64,000 nucleotides of DNA from Arthrobacter frigidicola (GCA_003602285.1 QZVU01000001.1:62001-126000); one strand, 5' to 3'. Positions 1 to 8,336 are shown, counted from the first letter of the stretch. Translations and numbers: made by a program. The notes: generated by a model not told the origin, from the sequence alone.

Positions 1-1139
1 TCGGCTGGCTCGAGGGTGCCGGAATCGACCTGGTGCGCGGCCATGGACGGATCAGCGGCACCAGGGAGGTCACTGTGACCGCCGCTGACGGTACCGTCAC
101 CGTGCTCACCGCACGCCACGCGGTGGCCGTGACCACCGGCTCCGATGCCGTGATTCCCCCCATCGAAGGCCTGGCGGAGGCCCGCCCCTGGACATCCCGG
201 GAGGCGACAAGCATCAAGTCCGTGCCCGAGAGCGTTGCCATCATTGGCGGCGGTGTCGTGGCAACGGAGATGGCCACCGCCTTCGCCGGCTTCGGCACGA
301 AGGTCACCCTGATCGCCCGCAGCGGCCTGCTCACCGAGATGGAGCCCTTCGCGGGTGAAATGGTCGGCGCATCCCTGCGCGAGCTGGGTGCCACGGTGCT
401 CACCGACACCAAGACCACGAAGGTCACGCGGGACGGGGATACCGTCACCATTGAAACTTCCGACGGCGGCACAATCACCGCCGGCGAAGTCATTGTGGCC
501 ACCGGGCGCAGCCCGCGCAGCTCCGACATCGGTCTGGAGACCGTGGGACTCACTGCCGGTGCCTGGCTGGAAACGGATGACACGATGCAGGTGCCCGGCT
601 ATGACTGGCTCTACGCAGCCGGCGATGTGACCGGGCGGGTGCTGCTGACCCACCAGGGCAAGTACCAGGCGCGCGCGGCAGGTGACGTGATTGCGGCCCG
701 GGCCACCGGCGCCGTGGTCTCGGACGGCCCATGGGGAACGCATGTGGCCACCGCCGATCACGAGGCGGTTCCGCAGGTGACCTTCACCGACCCCGAGGTC
801 GCCTCGGTGGGCTTGACCGCCGCGGCTGCCCGCCGCGCCGGTTATGAGATCCGGATTGTGGATTACGAGCTCGGCTGGACTGCCGGCGCTTCGGTCCACG
901 CCGATGGGTACACCGGCAAGGCCCGCATGATCGTCGATGAGAAGCGCAAGGTCGTCCTTGGGGTGACCTTCGTGGGACCCGACGTCGCGGAGCTGGTCCA
1001 GGCGGCGACCATGATCATCGTCGGCGAGGTCCCCCTTGACCGTCTCTGGCACGCTGTGCCGGCGTACCCGACGATCAGTGAGATCTGGCTGCGCCTGCTC
1101 GAAACCTACGGCCGTCCCCAGCCGGTCTCGGCCAAGTAA
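1..1139 (+). CDS. NAD(P)/FAD-dependent oxidoreductase of the disulfide-reductase family (5' truncated by window)
   Basis: Flavoprotein that should pass electrons between NAD(P)H and an unknown acceptor; related to dihydrolipoamide dehydrogenase and mercuric reductase. The reading frame is open from base 3, so the true start and the N-terminal FAD-binding and CxxxxC region lie outside the window. Visible are the second Rossmann motif (IIGGGVVATE), the FAD motif YAAGDVTG and the C-terminal dimerisation domain starting near PQVTFTDPE. The C-terminal motif reads PAYPTISE, with Tyr where true disulfide reductases have the catalytic His, so this is more likely a quinone- or small-molecule-type reductase than a thiol reductase. 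The substrate cannot be assigned. Confidence 0.85.
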   Translation, partial: GWLEGAGIDLVRGHGRISGTREVTVTAADGTVTVLTARHAVAVTTGSDAVIPPIEGLAEARPWTSREATSIKSVPESVAIIGGGVVATEMATAFAGFGTKVTLIARSGLLTEMEPFAGEMVGASLRELGATVLTDTKTTKVTRDGDTVTIETSDGGTITAGEVIVATGRSPRSSDIGLETVGLTAGAWLETDDTMQVPGYDWLYAAGDVTGRVLLTHQGKYQARAAGDVIAARATGAVVSDGPWGTHVATADHEAVPQVTFTDPEVASVGLTAAAARRAGYEIRIVDYELGWTAGASVHADGYTGKARMIVDEKRKVVLGVTFVGPDVAELVQAATMIIVGEVPLDRLWHAVPAYPTISEIWLRLLETYGRPQPVSAK

Positions 1140-1162
1140 CCGGCCCCGCCGGTACCGCAGCT

Positions 1163-1200
1163 CCGCCAGGGGCGGTCCCCGTCCGGGCCGCCCCTGGCGG
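1163..1200 (+). terminator. Terminator after the flavin oxidoreductase
   Basis: A 13-bp perfect stem (CCGCCAGGGGCGG at 1163-1175 pairing with 1188-1200) with a 12-nt loop lies 23 nt after the stop codon. It lacks a clear T-run, as is common in high-GC actinobacteria. Confidence 0.65.
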
Positions 1201-1232
1201 TAAACGCCACCGTCCGCCCGCAGCGGACGAAC

Positions 1233-1287
1233 CACCACCCACCCGTACCAGGGCACCCCCAACCACCCGCCCGTAGCAGGGCACCCC
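1233..1287. repeat. Two-copy 27-bp direct repeat upstream of the DUF3040 gene
   Basis: Two adjacent C-rich copies (1233-1259 and 1261-1287) match at about 24 of 27 positions; both contain ACCCGTA/GCCCGTA followed by CAGGGCACCCC. They occupy the 5' leader of the DUF3040 gene. Function unknown. Confidence 0.55.
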
Positions 1288-1324
1288 ACCCCGGCGCCTG
1301 CGCCGGACAGTCAAGGAGATCCCG

Positions 1325-1633
1325 ATGGCGCTTTCGGACCGCGAGCAGCAACTGTTCGACCAGCTGGAAAAACAGCTGCGGAACGATGACCCCCGGCTCG
1401 CCGCCGCGCTCGCTCCGGCCGCGGCTCCCACCGTGTCCACCCGCCGCATCGTCCTGGGCGTGCTCATTGACGTCGCAGGGTTCATCCTGGTCTTCATCGG
1501 CGTGATGCTTTCGGGCCTCGCCGCCAGCATCTCTGTCGGTGTCTTCGGCTTCGCCGTCATGGTCGTGGGCCTGTATGTTGCGCTGAGCGCGGCGGAACCA
1601 CGGCCACGCGCCAGCCAGTGGCTGCTTGACTGA
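1325..1633 (+). CDS. DUF3040 domain membrane protein
   Basis: Small actinobacterial membrane protein of unknown function (102 aa). It opens with the DUF3040 signature MALSDREQQLFDQLEKQL, a short amphipathic helix, and then has two hydrophobic segments (about residues 38-60 and 66-88) separated by a tight turn, so both ends should face the cytoplasm. AAGGAG lies 8 nt before the ATG. It stands alone between the oxidoreductase terminator and a convergent gene. Family members often lie near cell-division or lipid genes, but nothing here adds to that. Confidence 0.85.
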   Translation: MALSDREQQLFDQLEKQLRNDDPRLAAALAPAAAPTVSTRRIVLGVLIDVAGFILVFIGVMLSGLAASISVGVFGFAVMVVGLYVALSAAEPRPRASQWLLD

Positions 1634-1669
1634 CTTCCACCGGCCTCCGAGCCGCAGACCGGTGCCGGC

Positions 1670-1690
1670 CCGGCTCAGGTGCTGAGCCGG
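1670..1690 (-). terminator. Possible bidirectional terminator at the end of the nitronate monooxygenase gene
   Basis: CCGGCTCAG (1670-1678) pairs with CTGAGCCGG (1682-1690) around a 3-nt loop. The hairpin spans the stop codon of the minus-strand gene and sits between convergent genes. There is no T-run, so this is only a candidate. Confidence 0.35.
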
Positions 1691-2712
1691 TCCAGGATAG
1701 ACGCCGCGGAGCCGGCAACGCAGCGGTTGAAGCCGGTGCCGGCCCACAGGTTGATGCGGTGGGGGTCGTTCGCCGCGGCCGCGGCCGCCCGCAGCGGACT
1801 CGTCAGGTGATGGATCTCGGGATAGCCGAAGGGCGCCACCGGGTCGTACTTCTCCATGAAGTCATTGAAAAGACCCCGGGCATACCGGCCCGAGAAGGCT
1901 CTTGTCACCGCGGTGGCTCGAAACGCGGGTGAGGCCAGCGCCGCCCGGTGCGCCGCCCGCGTTCCCGCTTCCTCGGCCCGCAGGAAGGCGGTGCCGACCT
2001 GCACGGCGACGGCACCCCGGAACAGGGCCTCCTGAACATCGGTCCGGGTTGCGATCCCGCCCGCGGCGATCAGGGGGATTCCCATCCCGGCCAGTTCCTC
2101 CAGGAGTGCGTACAGGGGCGTTGGATCGCCCGGCGCGGTGGCGTCGAAGGTTCCGCGGTGACCGCCGGCCTCGGGCCCCTGAACGGAAATGGAATCCGCC
2201 CCTGCCGCGGCGGCCTTCTCCGCTTCGGGCCGTGATGTCACGGTGACCGTCACGGCCACCCCGCGGTCCTGGAGTGCTTCGATGATGCCGGGCTCCGGTA
2301 CGTCGAAGGTGAAGGACGCCACGGCCGGGGCGAGTTCGAGGAGGACCCCGATCTTGTTCTCCCAGTCATCGTCGTCGTATCGCGGCTCGCCCGGGTCCAC
2401 CCCGAGGTGTTCCGCTTCGGCGGCGAGGGCCCGCGCGTACTCGGTTAGCTGGTCGGGACGGGCGACCGAGCGCTGGGGGACGAAGAGATTGACGCCGAAC
2501 GGGGCGTCCGTCGCATCCCTTACCGCGGCGATCTCGGCGCGCAGGGTGCCGGCCGTCTTGTAACCCGCGGCGAGGAAGCCAAGTCCGCCGGCCGCGCTCA
2601 CCGCGGCGGCCAGCTGCGGTGTGGACGGGCCGCCGGCCATGGGGGCCTGGATCACAGGCCGGGGAATGTGCGTGATAGCAAAACGGTTAGCTCTATACGG
2701 AGAGGCGTTCAC
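1675..2712 (-). CDS. Nitronate monooxygenase (2-nitropropane dioxygenase family)
   Basis: FMN-dependent TIM-barrel enzyme that oxidises alkyl nitronates such as propionate-3-nitronate, a detoxification role in the cytoplasm. At 345 aa it has normal family length. Visible landmarks are the N-terminal PVIQAPMAGG strand, GGLGFLAAGY, the APFGVNLFVP strand and the SVQGPEAGGHRGT flavin-site motif, followed by PLIAAGGI and VQVGTAFL phosphate-binding loops. The start is a GTG at 2712 with a weak GGGA upstream. It is divergent from an MFS transporter with 212 nt between the starts, so the two may share control. The family is clear; the physiological substrate is not. Confidence 0.88.
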   Translation of the reverse strand: MNASPYRANRFAITHIPRPVIQAPMAGGPSTPQLAAAVSAAGGLGFLAAGYKTAGTLRAEIAAVRDATDAPFGVNLFVPQRSVARPDQLTEYARALAAEAEHLGVDPGEPRYDDDDWENKIGVLLELAPAVASFTFDVPEPGIIEALQDRGVAVTVTVTSRPEAEKAAAAGADSISVQGPEAGGHRGTFDATAPGDPTPLYALLEELAGMGIPLIAAGGIATRTDVQEALFRGAVAVQVGTAFLRAEEAGTRAAHRAALASPAFRATAVTRAFSGRYARGLFNDFMEKYDPVAPFGYPEIHHLTSPLRAAAAAANDPHRINLWAGTGFNRCVAGSAASILDRLST

Positions 2713-2924
2713 AATGCCGGTCCCTTTCGTACGGAAGTGCGTTGGGTGGTTGGACGGCGGAGCCCGCAGACGCGGAAACTCCGGTTCGCTTCCAGTAATT
2801 CACATCTAGTCAAAGTCGACCGCACGTCCAGCTTTTCAGGCCGGAGCCCGTCGAGGACGGGCTGCACGGCAGCGTGCGGCGGCAAACATAACCTCGCGGT
2901 CAGCCGCGCCACCAGGAGATTCAC

Positions 2925-4160
2925 TTGTCGACCACCCAGTCACCCTTCGACGGCTCAATACCTGCCGCTCGCCGTTTCACCCTTCCCGCCCCGGTAGCCT
3001 TCGTGGGAAGCGCGATCGCCTTCACCAGTCTGTACCTCGCGGCTGGAGCGCCGACACCCCTGCTGCCGCTCTACCAGGAGCAATGGAACTTCCCGGCCGT
3101 CGTCCTGACGGCGGCGTTCGCCGCCTACGCCGGAGGTTTCCTCGCGGCCCTCCTGACTGTGGGTTCCCTCTCCGACCACATCGGCCGCAGGCCCGTGCTC
3201 ATCGGCGCCCTCCTGGTGCAGCTTGTCTCGACCATAATGTTCGTTCTCGCGCCCGACGCCGGCTGGGTGATCGCTGCGCGGGTTGTCCAGGGCATCGCCA
3301 CGGGCGCCGCGACCAGCGCCTTCTCGGCCTCGCTCGCCGAGCTCGCCCCGGTGAAGCACAAGAAACTCGGTGCGATCCTTGGCAGTGTCGGCGTGACCGG
3401 CGGCCTCGCCCTGGGCGCCCTGCTTGCCGGGTTCGCCATCGAGTTCACCCCTTTCCCGAACGGCCTGATCTTTACGGTCCTCGCCGTCATTGCGGTCCTG
3501 GGCATCGTCGTCGTCGCCCTGACCCCCGAGAGCGCGACGCGCCGCCCCGGAGCGTGGCGTTCCCTGATTCCGCGCGCGGCCATCGCTGCCGCTGCCCGGA
3601 AGGAATTCGCCGCCGCCGCCCCCGTCATCGCCGCGACCTGGATGCTCGCCGGGCTCTCCCTCGGGCTCGCGCCGACGCTCGTGCGGAACGTCTTTGAGGT
3701 TGACAGCGCACTGCTCAACGGCCTGGTCGGCTTCGTTGCAGCGGGCGCCTCGGCGGTCTCGGGCATTGTGTTCTCCCGCCTCGCCCCGCGCGCCGGAATA
3801 AAGCTCGGGATCTACGCCTCGGCCGTCGCTGCCATCGGCAACGTAACGAGCGTGCTCACCGGGACCCTCGTTCTGATGGTCGTCAGCTTCGTGATCGGGG
3901 GTATCGGCTTCGGCAGCGCCTTCTCGGCTTCCCTGCGTCTCATCCTGCCGCTGACCGACCCGCAGCACCGCGCGGGAACCATCGCGTCCGTCTTCGTCGT
4001 CGCCTACATCGCCTTCGGCCTGCCGGTCGTCCTCGTCGGCCTGCTCGCCGCGCCCCTGGGTCTGCCGACGACGGTAGTCGGATACGGAGCCGTGATCCTG
4101 CTCCTCGGGCTGATCGGCCTGATCGCCCAGTTCCGCGTCACCCGCAGCGCCCGGGCCTAG
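2925..4160 (+). CDS. MFS transporter (12-TM, drug/metabolite efflux type)
   Basis: Predicted major facilitator superfamily permease of 411 aa in the cytoplasmic membrane, probably proton-coupled export. The family signature between TM2 and TM3 reads GSLSDHIGRRPV, and about 12 hydrophobic segments are visible with a longer central loop near residue 210. The start is TTG at 2925, chosen because AGGAGA lies 5 nt upstream and no better in-frame start exists. It is divergent from the nitronate monooxygenase and ends before a strong terminator. Substrate is unknown; the neighbour hints at export of a nitro compound or its product, but that is speculation. Confidence 0.88.
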   Translation: MSTTQSPFDGSIPAARRFTLPAPVAFVGSAIAFTSLYLAAGAPTPLLPLYQEQWNFPAVVLTAAFAAYAGGFLAALLTVGSLSDHIGRRPVLIGALLVQLVSTIMFVLAPDAGWVIAARVVQGIATGAATSAFSASLAELAPVKHKKLGAILGSVGVTGGLALGALLAGFAIEFTPFPNGLIFTVLAVIAVLGIVVVALTPESATRRPGAWRSLIPRAAIAAAARKEFAAAAPVIAATWMLAGLSLGLAPTLVRNVFEVDSALLNGLVGFVAAGASAVSGIVFSRLAPRAGIKLGIYASAVAAIGNVTSVLTGTLVLMVVSFVIGGIGFGSAFSASLRLILPLTDPQHRAGTIASVFVVAYIAFGLPVVLVGLLAAPLGLPTTVVGYGAVILLLGLIGLIAQFRVTRSARA

Positions 4161-4240
4161 CTTCGGCCCGCCCGTAACGGGCTCCTGCCGGGACGCATTG
4201 GCCACCCCGCCCATCTCGGGCAGGAGCTCAACGCGCTCAG

Positions 4241-4276
4241 AACGCGCCATCCGGTACCAGCCGGGTGGCGCGTTTT
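4241..4276 (+). terminator. Terminator after the MFS gene
   Basis: A 14-bp stem with one G-U wobble (AACGCGCCATCCGG at 4241-4254 with 4261-4274), a 6-nt loop and a following TTTT. It lies between convergent genes and could act in both directions. Confidence 0.85.
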
Positions 4277-4333
4277 GCATGTGCTGGGCGCTGCATTGGG
4301 CGGTGGCGCCGGGACGCCTTCGGGCCGGGTCCC

Positions 4334-5383
4334 CTACCCGAAGGTGAAGCAGTAGACCCCGGCTCCCGGGTCGAGGAATTCGATCTCGGCGGTGCCCTCG
4401 ATCCCGGGACCGCTGCGCCGAAGGAGCTGGTACAGGCCCGGACCGGTGATCGTGCCGTAGCCGGCCTCATCGATGTCCAGCCCGGAATCGGGGCCGGGTT
4501 CCCGGCCGTCCAGCAGGACCCGCAGGCGCACCTCCGACCCCGGTGCGGCCGGAGCCGCAACCAGGTGGAGGTCGCGGGCGTGGAAGCGGCAGAGCAGACG
4601 CCCTCCCGGCGCCTCGGACACCGTCGCCTCAGCACCGGCCGTCCAGTCGCCAACCAGGGCCCACTGCCCGCGGCGCAGCCGTGGAGGCGCGGCATAGGCG
4701 TGCAGGCGGTCGGCCGCCAGGCCGCCCGGGGACGCGAATCCGGAGGTCCGCTGGTACCCGAGGTAGGTCTCAACCGACCGGAGCGTGTGCCAGTCCGCGG
4801 CTGCTTCGATTCCCGCGCCGGTGACCGGCCCCACCGCCGGACCGGGATCGGCGGACCCCGCCTCGGCCAGCAGCCGCCGGAGCGCCGCCTCGGTCTCCTC
4901 GTAGTCGCCCTCACCGAAGCTGGTGTGGCGGAGGCGGCCCCGCGCGTCCACGAGATACACCGCCGGCCAGTAATGGTTGTCGAAGGAGCGCCAAACCCGG
5001 AAGGAGTTGTCGACAGCGACCGGATAGCCGATGGACAGGGCCTCCATGGCAGGCCTGACGTTCCCGACGTCGTGCTCAAAGGAGAATTCGGGTGAATGCA
5101 CCCCGATCACCACCAGGCCGTGGCCCCGGTAGGCCTCCTCCCAGGCGCGCACGTACGGCAGGGCCCGGAGCCAGTTGATGCACGTGTAGGTCCAGAAGTT
5201 GACCAGGACCACCCGGCCGCGGAGGGCAGCCCCGGTCAAGGGTGGCGAGTTGAGCCATTCCGTGGCGCCGGCGAAGGAAAACGACTCCTCCTCCGGCAGC
5301 CGGCGCCCGGGCCCAACCGCTGGGCTTTCGGCCGGACCGACGTCATCCGGGAAGTTCCTTGGGAAGTCGTCTTCGGAAGTCAT
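4334..5383 (-). CDS. Redoxin/thioredoxin-fold protein with DipZ-like C-terminal domain, second cysteine missing
   Basis: Protein of 349 aa with a TlpA/DipZ-type thioredoxin domain (about residues 35-180) and a C-terminal beta-rich domain like that of DipZ proteins. The active-site strand reads VNFWTYTCINWLR: Cys68 is present, but the partner cysteine of CxxC is Trp71. It cannot therefore run a normal dithiol cycle and may act as a one-cysteine peroxidase-like or binding protein. No signal peptide or membrane segment is seen, so it should be cytoplasmic. ATG start at 5383. It is transcribed away from the antiporter gene, with about 330 nt between them. Confidence 0.8.
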   Translation of the reverse strand: MTSEDDFPRNFPDDVGPAESPAVGPGRRLPEEESFSFAGATEWLNSPPLTGAALRGRVVLVNFWTYTCINWLRALPYVRAWEEAYRGHGLVVIGVHSPEFSFEHDVGNVRPAMEALSIGYPVAVDNSFRVWRSFDNHYWPAVYLVDARGRLRHTSFGEGDYEETEAALRRLLAEAGSADPGPAVGPVTGAGIEAAADWHTLRSVETYLGYQRTSGFASPGGLAADRLHAYAAPPRLRRGQWALVGDWTAGAEATVSEAPGGRLLCRFHARDLHLVAAPAAPGSEVRLRVLLDGREPGPDSGLDIDEAGYGTITGPGLYQLLRRSGPGIEGTAEIEFLDPGAGVYCFTFG

Positions 5384-5564
5384 GATGGAGTTCCTTCGCT
5401 CGGTGCGGGCCCCAGTGGACCATTATGGGCACTCCGGACCACTTACCGCACCCATTCAGCACTCCGTTAAACCCCCGTTCGCACCCCGGACGCCGCGCGG
5501 GGCCCGCCCGCCCCGCATTGCGCCGGGGGACCGCAACCGGAGAAGGTGGAGGGGACACTTCCGA

Positions 5565-5652
5565 TCGGAACAGCAGAGGTCGTGGAGGCGTAAACAGTGT
5601 GGACCGTAACAGTGGTGGTCGGAACAGGAGAGAGCGGCATGGATCGTAACAG
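5565..5652. repeat. Cluster of short direct repeats (YCGKAACAG) upstream of the antiporter gene
   Basis: Nonamers matching YCGKAACAG occur at 5565-5573, 5604-5612, 5619-5627 and 5644-5652, with a degenerate copy at 5589-5597. All are on the same strand, just upstream of the antiporter start. The rest of the 332-base interval 5384-5715 shows no gene. The cluster could be a regulator-binding array or chance in purine-rich DNA. Confidence 0.45.
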
Positions 5653-5715
5653 TGGGTGCACCGGAGTGGTGAGGGACGGGATCAGTACAGACCGGTCAAC
5701 CGACGGAGGTCTGCC

Positions 5716-6831
5716 GTGCCTTCGCTGATCGGACGCCTGCGCTCCTCCTGGACCGTCGCCGTGCCGGCGGTCGCACTGCTCGTGCTGGTCCTGACCTGGC
5801 AGCGGAACCTGGGGGCACTGGCCGTGACCGTGGTCGCCGTCGTCCTGGTAGGGGCCATCCTGGCCGCGGTGCACCACGCCGAGGTGATAGCCCACCGGGT
5901 GGGGGAGCCCTTCGGATCGCTCGTCCTCGCCGTGGCGGTGACGGTGATTGAGGTGGCACTGATCGTCACGCTCATGATCTCCGGCGGACCCGAGACCGCC
6001 TCGCTGGCCCGCGACACGGTCTTCGCCGCGGTGATGATCACCGCCAACGGGATTGTGGGACTGGCGCTGCTCGTGGGCGCAGTGCGCTTCGGGACTGTCC
6101 GTTTCAATACGGAGGGGACTGGCGCCGCCCTTGCCGTGATCGCCATGCTCGCCACCATGACCCTGGTGCTGCCCAGCTTCACCTCCGCCCGCTCCGGGCC
6201 GGAATTCTCGCCGGCGCAGCTGGCCTTTGCCGGGGTCGCCTCCCTTGCCCTGTATGCCGCCTTCGTCTCCACCCAGACAGTGCGCCACCGCGACTTCTTC
6301 CTGCCGGTGCCGTCGCATCCCGGCAGGCGGACCGCGGCCGCCGATGACTCCGAGGAACACGCAGCGCCCCCCACCACCCGTGCCGCGCTCGTCAGCCTCG
6401 GCCTGCTGGCCGCCGCCCTGGTCGCCGTGGTCGGGCTGGCGAAGACCGTCTCGCCCACCATCGAGGCCGGGGTGAAGGCGGCAGGCGTTCCCGAGTCGTT
6501 CGTCGGTGTGATCATCGCGCTGCTGGTGCTCACCCCGGAGGGTATCGCTGCCACCCGCGCGGCACTGCGTGACCGCATCCAGACCAGCCTCAATCTTGGT
6601 TACGGCTCGGCGATTGCGAGCATCGGCCTGACGATTCCCGCGATCGCCCTGTCCACGCTCTGGCTCGAGGGGCCCCTCATCCTGGGTCTCGGCTCCACCC
6701 AGATCGTGCTGCTGACCCTGACGGTCGTCGTCAGCGTGCTCACGGTGGCGCCCGGGCGTGCGACCCGGCTTCAGGGAACAGTTCATCTCATCCTGTTGGC
6801 GGCGTTCATCTTCCTCGCCATAAATCCCTGA
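5716..6831 (+). CDS. chaA: Calcium/proton antiporter, ChaA type
   Basis: Inner-membrane CaCA-family exchanger that extrudes Ca2+ (and in relatives Na+ or K+) for protons. 371 aa with about 11 hydrophobic segments in two inverted halves. The first alpha-repeat shows HRVGEPFGSLVLAVAVTVIE and the second shows ALLVLTPEGIAATRAALRDR, each with the conserved acidic residue expected for ion binding. An acidic and histidine-containing loop lies between the halves (near residues 210-225). I chose GTG 5716 because ACGGAGG lies 8 nt upstream; an ATG 60 nt further upstream has no ribosome site and would add a polar stretch. A cluster of short repeats precedes it. Confidence 0.87.
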   Translation: MPSLIGRLRSSWTVAVPAVALLVLVLTWQRNLGALAVTVVAVVLVGAILAAVHHAEVIAHRVGEPFGSLVLAVAVTVIEVALIVTLMISGGPETASLARDTVFAAVMITANGIVGLALLVGAVRFGTVRFNTEGTGAALAVIAMLATMTLVLPSFTSARSGPEFSPAQLAFAGVASLALYAAFVSTQTVRHRDFFLPVPSHPGRRTAAADDSEEHAAPPTTRAALVSLGLLAAALVAVVGLAKTVSPTIEAGVKAAGVPESFVGVIIALLVLTPEGIAATRAALRDRIQTSLNLGYGSAIASIGLTIPAIALSTLWLEGPLILGLGSTQIVLLTLTVVVSVLTVAPGRATRLQGTVHLILLAAFIFLAINP

Positions 6832-6849
6832 GCCGCGGGAACTGGTACT

Positions 6850-6887
6850 AGTCCTTTTCTAGGACTGCATGGTAGTCTGTAAGGACT
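6850..6887 (+). promoter_or_regulatory. Candidate operator/promoter for the SDR gene
   Basis: AGTCCT (6850-6855) and AGGACT (6861-6866) form an inverted repeat with a 5-nt spacer, and a third AGGACT half-site lies at 6882-6887, 16 nt downstream. The elements sit just before the SDR start and overlap the expected promoter. SDR genes of this type are often controlled by HxlR- or MarR-like repressors, but no such gene is adjacent here. Confidence 0.45.
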
Positions 6888-6910
6888 TTTCCCCCACCGA
6901 AGGTTTTTCC

Positions 6911-7636
6911 ATGCGTATCCAGGGCTCAACCGTTCTTGTCACCGGGGCCAACCGTGGCCTCGGCCGTCTCTTCGTCGAGGAGCTCCTCGAGCGCGGAGCG
7001 GTGAAGGTCTACGCGGCCTCCCGTTCCGGCATCGAGGTCAGCCAGCCGGGTGTCGTGCCCGTGGCCCTCGACATCACCGACCCCGCCGCCGTCGCCGCGG
7101 CCGCGGCCGCCGCGCAGGACGTCAACATCCTGATCAACAACGCGGGCATCCTCACCCCGACCAGCCTCCTCGAGGGCTCCGCGGCCGCGGTGCGCCAGGA
7201 GCTGGAAACGAACTTCTTCGGCACCCTCGAGATGACGCGGGCGTTCGCGCCGGTCATCGCCGCAAACGGCGGTGGAGCGATCCACAATGTGCTCTCCGTG
7301 CTGTCCTGGGCGCATTTCCCCGACGTGGGAGCGTACAGCGCCGCGAAGGCCGCCTCCTGGGCGATGACCAACGCAACCCGGCAGGAGCTCGCCCCCCAGG
7401 GCATCGCCGTCTCCGCGCTGCACGTTGGCTGGATGGACACCGACATGGGCGCGCACATCCCGTCCGAGCAGAAGTCCGACCCGGCCGAGGTGGTCTCCGC
7501 GGCGCTTGACGCCGTCGAGGACGGCGAGCCCGAGGTGCTCTTCGGCGAGCTGACCCACAATGTGCGCGAGGCGCTCGCCGGCGACCTCTCGCAGCTCTAC
7601 CCCGACCTCACCGTCCGGGAACTCAAGGCCAGCTAG
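6911..7636 (+). CDS. SDR family oxidoreductase
   Basis: Classical short-chain dehydrogenase of 241 aa, NAD(P)H-dependent, cytoplasmic. Motifs in order: cofactor loop TGANRGLG near residue 12, the NNAG motif in LINNAGIL near residue 77, catalytic Ser in VLSVLSW and the YSAAK pair (Tyr/Lys) near residues 142-146. The start is ATG 6911, supported by GAAGG 7 nt upstream; an ATG 42 nt earlier would start inside the putative operator. The substrate cannot be predicted. A strong bidirectional terminator follows. Confidence 0.88.
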   Translation: MRIQGSTVLVTGANRGLGRLFVEELLERGAVKVYAASRSGIEVSQPGVVPVALDITDPAAVAAAAAAAQDVNILINNAGILTPTSLLEGSAAAVRQELETNFFGTLEMTRAFAPVIAANGGGAIHNVLSVLSWAHFPDVGAYSAAKAASWAMTNATRQELAPQGIAVSALHVGWMDTDMGAHIPSEQKSDPAEVVSAALDAVEDGEPEVLFGELTHNVREALAGDLSQLYPDLTVRELKAS

Positions 7637-7672
7637 CCGGCCGCTCCGTCCCGGACGGAGAATCCCTCGACC

Positions 7673-7712
7673 GAAGCAGCGGGTCCTCCGGCCATGGAGG
7701 CCCCGCTGCTTC
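7673..7712. terminator. Bidirectional terminator between SDR and GNAT genes
   Basis: GAAGCAGCGGG (7673-7683) pairs with CCCGCTGCTTC (7702-7712), and an inner CCTCC/GGAGG stem extends it. It lies between two convergent genes. Confidence 0.8.
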
Positions 7713-7727
7713 AGTTAAGGGGCCGCC

Positions 7728-8336
7728 TCAGCCGCCCGAGCGCTCCCAGTCGGGGCGCAGCACGGACATCAGGACGGCGTCGATGTACTCGCCGTCGAAC
7801 TTGAACGCCTCCCGCAGGGTTCCCTCCGCGACGAAGCCCGCCTTCTCATAGGCCCGGCGGGCGCGGGGGTTGAACGCGAAGACCTCGAGGGAGATCCGGT
7901 GGAGCCCGGTGGCGGCGAAGGCATGGCCGATGAGCAGGCGGGTCGCCTCGGAGCCGATGCCGCGGTCCCGTCCCGCGGGCCCAAGCAGGATGCGGAAATT
8001 GCAGGAGTCGTCGTCGGGCTGCCACTCATTGAGCACCGCTTCACCGACGCAGCCCCCGGTGCGGGAATCGAGGACGGCAAGGTCCAGCCGGTCCCGCTGA
8101 TGAACCCGGGTCTGGTACCAGGTGCGCGTCCGCTCATCCAGCTCCTGCGTTCCGGCCTCCGCCTCGGCCGTGGAATGAACGCTCCCGGTGAGGCGCAGCA
8201 CCTCGGGATCGGCAAGGATGGGCCCCATCGCCTCGATGTCCCGGAAGGTGAAGGGACGAAGCGTGCACAGGGTTCCCCTGAGGGTGGGCTGCTCGGAAAA
8301 GAGGACCGGCGGGGACATGGTCGAAGTGTAGGTCAT
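7728..8336 (-). CDS. GNAT family N-acetyltransferase (RimJ/RimL-like)
   Basis: Acetyl-CoA-dependent N-acyltransferase of 202 aa. The fold is recognisable from LRPFTFRDIEAM at the start, the acetyl-CoA pyrophosphate loop in GRDRGIGSEATRLL (R/Q-x-x-G-x-G/A type), and the C-terminal NPRARRAYEKAGF motif typical of RimJ/RimL and aminoglycoside-acetylating relatives. The ATG at 8336 overlaps the stop of the upstream gene (ATGA), so translation is probably coupled; a second ATG 18 nt downstream is possible. Substrate unknown: a protein N-terminus or a small amine. Confidence 0.85.
   Translation of the reverse strand: MTYTSTMSPPVLFSEQPTLRGTLCTLRPFTFRDIEAMGPILADPEVLRLTGSVHSTAEAEAGTQELDERTRTWYQTRVHQRDRLDLAVLDSRTGGCVGEAVLNEWQPDDDSCNFRILLGPAGRDRGIGSEATRLLIGHAFAATGLHRISLEVFAFNPRARRAYEKAGFVAEGTLREAFKFDGEYIDAVLMSVLRPDWERSGG

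Noticed and set aside
2955-4280. 441-residue minus-strand frame opposite the MFS gene
   Set aside because: Composition is the typical shadow (Gly/Glu/Arg/Asp-rich) of a hydrophobic protein gene; no motif or start site.
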